This document shows positions 58,687-64,000 of a stretch of DNA of 64,000 bases, in pieces. Position numbers and translations under genes: made by a program. Under the pieces are notes generated by a model. It was not told the origin of the DNA. It saw only the letters and a list, made by a program, of their open reading frames with translations, and made no database searches. Every line of letters starts with the position of its first letter. The stretch's first letter is position 1. This DNA comes from Hetaerina americana (Eukaryota > Arthropoda > Insecta > Odonata > Calopterygidae), in NCBI GenBank assembly GCA_022747635.1, contig JAKTNV010000027.1:4328501-4392500 (forward strand), in the 5' to 3' direction.

Positions 58687-59400
58687 AATCGAATTCGGGT
58701 GACACGGGAGTGATCAACATTTTCCTTGTGGCTCCGTTTCCTTTGCTCAGACTCGATCTCAATTATACGCACTACAATATTACATTTACAGGTACTTAGT
58801 GGAACATGATAGGGGACACCGTGCCCCCTCCTCCCCTTTCGAGCCTCCCGACGCCCTCGGAGTGATCGACCGTGTGCGCACACACTGACCCTTCCCTCCC
58901 CACCCTCGGAGAGTACCTGTCACTCTCCAAGCAGACAGACCGACTGCCGCCCCCGAGAGGCGTTTGCTATCGATTTACACTGCCCCACCGAGGGAGGAAG
59001 GCCACACTTACACACACACGCACGCACACAGAAAGCGAGAGAAGGGGATGAAACTCTCTCTCCGAACCGAATATACGGAGGGGGCAGGAGGGGCTGGGGG
59101 CCCCAGCTACGGGGGGGTGGAGGGCGGCGGAGGCAGGGAATGAAGCGGGTTTCTCGGCCGCCGAAGGGCCCGAAGGAGGTCCCCTTCGGAGAGGCCGCGG
59201 ACGGACACCGCATAGCCACCGCTATCCCTCCATACTCTCCGAGAAGAACGAGAATTTCAATTTGGCGTCGCACTCCGTGCATCACACGTGGCCTTCTTCC
59301 GCTGCACGCCCGCGTGCCTTCGTTCCGTCCAGTGCGATTAATTCCTTTCGCTCCTCCGCGCCTCTCCGACCGACACAAAGGTCCCCCAACCCATGTACGT
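58687..59400. other. GC-rich spacer, nothing recognised
   Basis: 58800-59390 is GC-rich with C- and G-run blocks. A 152-codon minus frame (58920-59378) is Arg/Pro/Gly-rich without a domain. Confidence 0.5.
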
Positions 59401-59603
59401 ACAAGGTTAGTTTAAAAAAGTATCGGTTACAATTTTTCCCTGACGTATGTACGTTAAGTGCTGAATTAAGACCGTCGGTTAAGTGTGCGGGTGATCTCAG
59501 ATCGTATTTTTGGCATTGATACAAGACAGTAACCGTGCACACACCAATTTATCACTGAAAATTTGGCGATGCGAAGTATCTGCGCATCGCCAAATATCTG
59601 CGC
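59401..59603 (+). mobile_element. mariner-A 5' fragment, copy 11
   Basis: Left end ACAAGGTTAGTTTAAAAAAG at 59401, then the family sequence as far as GATGCGAAGTATCTGCGC (about 59585). It ends in a small palindrome, after which Penelope-like coding sequence begins. The right two thirds were not found downstream. Confidence 0.8.
59561..59603. repeat. 13-bp inverted repeat at the mariner/Penelope junction
   Basis: ATTTGGCGATGCG (59561-59573) and its exact complement CGCATCGCCAAAT (59583-59595) with a nine-base loop. TATCTGCGC also occurs twice (59577-59585 and 59595-59603). Confidence 0.9.
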
Positions 59604-59609
59604 AACCAA

Positions 59610-60010
59610 AATGGTCAATATCCTCGTCAACGCGAAAGACCGCCTCCCAAAAGACATCTCTGGAGGAATCTACCAAATCAAATGCAGCTGCGGCAACTCC
59701 TACATCGGCCAAACATCAAGAGCGCTGAAATGCCGAGTTCAAGAACACAGAAGAGCGGTAAAAAAACAGACAGTTCCAGCAGTCAGCGGTGGCTGAACAT
59801 CATTGGAGTGGACCGACACATAATATTGAGTTTGACAACGCCACTTTATTGAATAAAGAAGGCCGCTACTATCCAAGGATTATCAGAGAGGCAATTGAAA
59901 TTGCAAAAACGCCCAGAAATTTCAACCGCGAGGACGGCTACCCCCTCGCCAGCGCGTGGAAACGTGTCCTGAAGGATTTCAACGGATCAGAGCACACCTC
60001 CACAAAATAG
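59610..60010 (+). pseudogene. GIY-YIG endonuclease domain of a Penelope-like element
   Basis: First frame: LPKDISGGIYQIKCSCGNSY, with GIY at 59665-59673 and YIG at 59701-59709, followed by the conserved Arg/His/Glu-rich helix (ALKCRVQEHRRAVKK). The C-x-C just before YIG is usual in Penelope-like proteins. The frame is lost at a run of seven A (59760-59766). Coding resumes one frame over with AEHHWSGPTHNIEFDNA and ends NFNREDGYPLASAWKRVL, a typical C-terminus of the family, with a stop near 60010. In intact relatives the enzyme nicks DNA to prime reverse transcription. Broken by a single-base shift, with no RT upstream. Confidence 0.85.
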
Positions 60011-60065
60011 GCGCCAAACGGAGGGTATATATATATTGGACCAAAACCTGCATCGGCACTTCAGT

Positions 60066-60107
60066 GGACCTGAGGAAGCCAACTGAAACGTTGGCGAAAT
60101 ATTGTCC
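60066..60107 (+). ncRNA. Hammerhead-like motif, decayed
   Basis: CTGAGGA at 60070-60076, a six-pair stem (GCCAAC 60078-60083 with GTTGGC 60090-60095, loop TGAAAC), then GAAA at 60096-60099. GGAC (60066-60069) could pair with GTCC (60104-60107). The order of elements matches the motif at 45995, again with one extra base before stem II. However, the outer helix would swallow the cleavage triplet, so a working ribozyme is unlikely. Confidence 0.45.
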
Positions 60108-60112
60108 GGAAA

Positions 60113-62545
60113 ATGGATACACGCGGAAGAAAACCCGAAAGAACCACTTCCTACATCAAAAATCTCCGCGGAAGCCTACATGGAAACACTAGTGAACACT
60201 TCTCAGTTTTTTTATGGACCAGGAACTTTTCCCAGGAAAACACGCCCAATTGTATGCACTGCACACCATATAGCCCCGAAAAAGTGAGCAGGCAGGCAGG
60301 AACAATGTGCGGAAAAGGGCGAAATTGAGCACAATAGAATGCACTATACATTTATTATAAAATAGCATTTTAACTTCCAACGGTTATTTCACCTGGTACC
60401 TCATAAAAACAATTTCTCAAAATCGTTTAATATAGTCTCATAAAACTCCATCGGACAACATTACCGCGATACCCAATTTTCAGGCCCGGCAAGAGAGGCG
60501 CCGTGTGGCGCCAGGGTTCACCCACTTTGTGGAAGCAGCAGCGCCCTTGTGTGCGCCAAACCGCCGTCCCCGGAGAAATCAGAATAATAAGACATTCCAT
60601 TGCAACTGAACTCGTTGGAATCTAAAAGGAGCGGACATGGAGTCCATGTCTCCTGTCTTTCATATTACAGAATTCATACTCACTCACGCCCAATCATGTC
60701 TAAAAACGGCATCAAACAGATTTTTCTACATCTCTATTTAAAAACCGTTGATAAGTAAAATGGTAAAAATGTTGGCTAAATAATACTGCATAATTGTTTC
60801 CTAATTTGCAATATTTCACAAACTACATATGCGCAGGGAAAATTAAGACTAAATCCCAGAATAGATTTATTTCTTGCATATTGATACACATATTATACCC
60901 AATTAATCCGTTATTGTGAATATTGCGAAAATGTTCTTTGATCCATTACTACAGTATTATATTTTTAATTCTACGTCACTACTTGCTTTTTGCAAGCCTT
61001 CCTAGATTTGGCTGTCAACTAAGGGATATGCATCATCACATGGGACTCCTCCATCGAAAAATGTATTTCACGGGTTACACTTGCGGTGAGAAAATATTAG
61101 GTCTCTACAAATTACATATCTAAGCTACAAAAATGTTTCGCATCCGTCATTAAAATACTCGTTTTCTTCTGAGATGACTACATTGGTCACGTGCCCGGCT
61201 GCTGTGCCCTTTACGGCGCTCGTCTTCCCCATTTTGCACAAGTTTTACAATGGTCGTTGGCTTGGGTTAAATAATTGAGACATCGACAATGCTCTCCGAC
61301 GCAATTCACGAGTTTTACTGGAAGCATAGTACGGCTAAAATGTTCTCTGGAATGACATAATTTCCTAATTCTCAAATTATGAATCGCAGGACTTGCTTGG
61401 TTCGTAAATGAAAGCACACCATAGGAAACCTCCAATGTTAGGCGGGTGGGTGGGTCCATTAGGGACGCTCGCCAACCTTGAACGCCCCTCTCTCTCTTTT
61501 GAACGTGAACACATTTTATCCGACCCTCTTCGTCAAAACGCCTCCACCCACACGGAGCTAATGGGATCGAATCTAGATTATAGTAAGCCTCGCATCATTT
61601 TCTCGGAGAAATTAGCATTAAATAGCCGTTGTAAAATGCGATATCGGCCACGAATTCAAGCGAATCCTATTCGCCGAGGCTTTGTACTTCTGCCCCTGGC
61701 GTTCCCACGCAACAGAAAGTGGAGAGAAGGGGGGGGGCGGCGGTTTGAAGGGGGGGAGGGGGACAAGAGGCACTCTCCTCGGGTCGACATTGAAAACGGA
61801 AGCGGATCAACACTGGACGTCGATTCTCGTCAATATTTTCATCTGGATATGAATGGCAACGCACAATGTTGCGGGGATTTTCCCACTGCCTTTGCTTCAA
61901 TTGGGAAGTGTGATCCCGTCCGCGGATGGTAATTCCCTTTGCCGCGCATTGACAAAGGATTGCCCTCCGTATATTTGGAATCGATCGGCCCTTGTGTGAC
62001 ATAGCTTTTACCCGTCCAATTCCTACTCGTTTCTTCAATTTTTATTTTTTGATTGTTTTTGAATGCGGATGTAATGTTATTTTTTCAAGTATTTGAATCG
62101 CCCTCGTGTTAATGATATGAGGAACTCCTTGTAATGACGTATTCCCATCTATGCATTACACAAGTGGCCATCGAATGCTTGAAATCCTCGCCGTTTCCCA
62201 TCGGGAAGATACTATGAGATATAAAGGAATTTTGATGACTTCGGCCATTAACCATTGTGTGGAATGAGCGATATTTTTCATTTAAGAATAATGAGGGCGA
62301 AGATGGCTCTCCAAACTCGGCCATTGCGGGGGAGGACGCGGATTAGCGTTGGCAATTAATATTGAAGGGCTAGCTTAAAATAGACGGGCACACATTCAAG
62401 GAAGGACTACTGGAAATTTTAATTCTCACTACCACTCACCATTTCCCATTTTTTCCTCAGTTTATATTTTGATTGAATACTTCCTTTCACTGGTTTTTCG
62501 AAAAATCCCTAGATACGCCGCCAGAAAACAAAGAGGCGGCGCGCG
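60113..62545. other. Unique DNA, nothing recognised
   Basis: AT-rich with a G-run block at 61725-61770. A 174-codon plus frame (61408-61932) and a 123-codon minus frame (61667-62038) overlap and show no domain. A short GGCGCC-flanked hairpin lies near 60500-60515. No element was identified. Confidence 0.45.
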
Positions 62546-62725
62546 AACCGGAGGACATCCGAGCGGGAGAGGCCTTTCATGTCGCCAAGGGAGAGAGTGC
62601 CCATGGGGGGTTGGGGGGGAGGAGAGCGTAGGCGAGGGGTGCGCCAGGGGGGAAGAGACGGGGGTGGAAATGGGGGGAGGGTGCGGCGAAAGGGGGGTGG
62701 GGGCGGGCGGAAGGGAAGGGTAACT
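62546..62725. repeat. Purine-rich, G-run-rich tract
   Basis: 180 bp of almost only G and A on the plus strand from about 62580 on, with more than ten runs of four or more G, giving potential for G-quadruplex formation. Confidence 0.7.
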
Positions 62726-63008
62726 GAATCGAAGTCGTGGACATGAAGTCTCTAGATAGGATGATTCAATATATTGACAATCGATACAATTCTGCCTCAA
62801 TCAAATACGGCATCGAATCGAAGAATAATATGGCATTCGCTGAAGTTCTCTCTTCGCGTACATCTGAGCACAAGGGTTTGGGGATTCAGTTTCGTTCCAG
62901 TGGGACACCCGCTGCTTTCTATGACCCCGTGTCCCGATGCTAATAGTAATTGCAAAGGCCTTGCAATGTGCACGAACGGAGACTGCCAACGTGAAAAGTT
63001 AATGGTAC
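62726..63008. other. Unique spacer, nothing recognised
   Basis: Short frames only. Confidence 0.5.
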
Positions 63009-63251
63009 AGTACTTGTTTGTATAAAAAGTTTCGAGCAGAAAATGTATTCATTTCAGATATTGCTACAATACGCGTTTCCTCTTAAGGGCATTCCGAAAT
63101 CTAACCACCAGAGAGCCTTCGAGTCCTGGAAAAACCGCTATCATGACAATTGTGTCGACTTCCTCAAGAGATGCACTTTGAAGACTTTTGAGGCATTGCA
63201 GCAATATCTGAAATAAACTTGTTTCCAGGTACTTAGAATACAAAGCATGCA
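63009..63251 (+). mobile_element. mariner-A fold-back derivative, copy 12
   Basis: The left part, 63010-63067, is the reverse complement of the mariner-A right end (TTTGTATAAAAAGTTTCGAG to TTTCAGATATTGCTACAAT). The rest, 63075-63250, is the normal right half (GAGAGCCTTCGAGTCCTGGA, then GAGGCATTGCAGCAATATCT). Both ends are therefore right ends and the true left end is missing. Confidence 0.75.
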
Positions 63252-63625
63252 TCTAATTCATAGAATGATGGCCGTTTGTAAAAGAGTCCCGATTTCGACG
63301 TGAGCATTCGTAATTTCATCCGATCTTTTCACCAGTGAAAATCGTTACCGTCCCGTAAATATTCCGTGCATCGTGGGTATTAATATAATGGAGCATGTTT
63401 TACATACTGTGCAAGGTAGATTTGATCGCAAAACAAAATTGGGAAATGGCATCATTAGAAAGCAATAAAAGGTTGCAAATAGTACGTCTTACACGACGCC
63501 AAAAATGAGGGGCATGAAACAGACTGAAATGTAAAATGACCGCAGTCTATCTGCCGAAACGAAACGAGAGGAAATTCTTTTGATCTAGGGACATTTAATT
63601 TCCCCGATGGCTTATTTAGAACTGA

Positions 63626-63628
<3 letters not shown>
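63252..63628. other. Unique spacer, nothing recognised
   Basis: No element or domain-bearing frame. Confidence 0.5.
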
Positions 63629-63711
<83 letters not shown>

Positions 63712-63809
63712 CATACATATATATACGCATATATATATATATTTTTTTATAAATAAAATTTTATAAATTTATTTTTTATAAAAAAAATATATATATATAT
63801 ATGCGTATA

Positions 63810-63890
<81 letters not shown>
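63629..63890. repeat. AT microsatellite arranged as a large imperfect palindrome
   Basis: (AT)n at 63629-63704 and 63823-63890 flank mirrored inner blocks (TATATACGCATATATATATA near 63721 and TATATATATATGCGTATATA near 63793). The centre is AT-rich, near 63766. The Tyr/Ile-repeat frames here are artefacts. Confidence 0.9.
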
Positions 63891-63892
<2 letters not shown>

Positions 63893-64000
63893 TGACAATT
63901 GTGTCGACTTCCTCAAGAGATGCACTTTGAAGACTTTTGAGGCATTGCAGCAATATCTGAAATAAACTTGTTTCCAGGTACTTAGAATACAAAGCATGCA
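63891..64000 (+). repeat. Exact copy of 63142-63251
   Basis: All 110 bases to the window edge are identical to the right half of mariner-A copy 12, in the same orientation, 749 bp downstream. Confidence 0.95.

Larger units (their letters stand above)
59604..60112 (+). mobile_element. Penelope-like element 3' fragment
   Basis: Contains the C-terminal GIY-YIG endonuclease coding part, a short 3' UTR and a hammerhead-like motif (60066-60107). The reverse transcriptase is absent, so it is a 5'-truncated copy. The right boundary is uncertain; the sequence up to about 60330 may still belong to it. Confidence 0.75.

Noticed and set aside
63455..63992. Frames encoding Tyr-Ile repeats
   Set aside because: Translation of an AT dinucleotide repeat; no start context or conserved part.

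Overview
The window reads as non-coding, repeat-rich nuclear DNA of an animal, most likely an arthropod. That placement is inferred from the mix of mariner relics, CR1-like and RTE-like LINEs, a Penelope-like element and tRNA-headed SINEs; no host gene is present to confirm it. I found no host protein-coding gene, no exon I could defend, no rRNA and no functional tRNA gene. The open frames are transposon remnants or chance frames in GC-rich, G/C-run-rich or AT-repeat DNA.

The dominant component is mariner. One family (called mariner-A here) is present about twelve times, at 0.06-0.57, 3.5-4.0, 9.5-10.1, 11.1-11.6, 16.4-16.8, 26.4-27.0, 33.7-34.3, 37.6-38.2, 50.0-50.6, 58.1-58.7, 59.4-59.6 and 63.0-63.25 kb. 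The better copies are about 0.55-0.6 kb, keep terminal inverted repeats, and have lost the transposase core. Six other mariner types occur as relics: B (7.7 and 47.1 kb), C (13.5, 17.8 and 29.2 kb), D (6.6 kb), E (36.5 kb), F (21.4 kb) and G (44.8 kb). B and C copies share the same internal deletion within each family, so the deleted forms themselves appear to have been amplified.

Retroelements fill the rest of the recognisable part. A CR1-like LINE is represented mostly by 3' ends with a recurring terminal motif, plus one longer minus-strand copy at 54.2-55.9 kb. An RTE-like reverse transcriptase lies at 15.2-16.4 kb and an RTE 5' end with the start of the endonuclease domain at 46.4-46.9 kb. 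A Penelope-like fragment with a GIY-YIG endonuclease lies at 59.6-60.1 kb, and a Penelope-type tail with a hammerhead-ribozyme-like fold at 46.0 kb sits inside an 86-bp AT-rich tandem repeat. Two SINE families with tRNA-derived heads are present (1.6 and 19.6 kb; 34.8 and 52.0 kb). A non-mariner element with 90-bp inverted ends lies at 26.1-26.4 kb.

Between these lie AT-rich unique DNA and GC-rich islands with long G or C runs (for example 0.86-1.2, 22.2-22.7, 35.4-36.3, 38.7-39.0, 45.4-45.8, 52.55-52.85, 58.8-59.3 and 62.55-62.72 kb) whose role I cannot tell. The most interesting points are the hammerhead-like folds in Penelope-type sequence, the repeated loss of the catalytic core in independent mariner families, small palindromes formed inside or beside mariner-A copies, and a perfect duplication of at least 110 bp flanking an AT palindrome at the right edge, which may be an assembly artefact.
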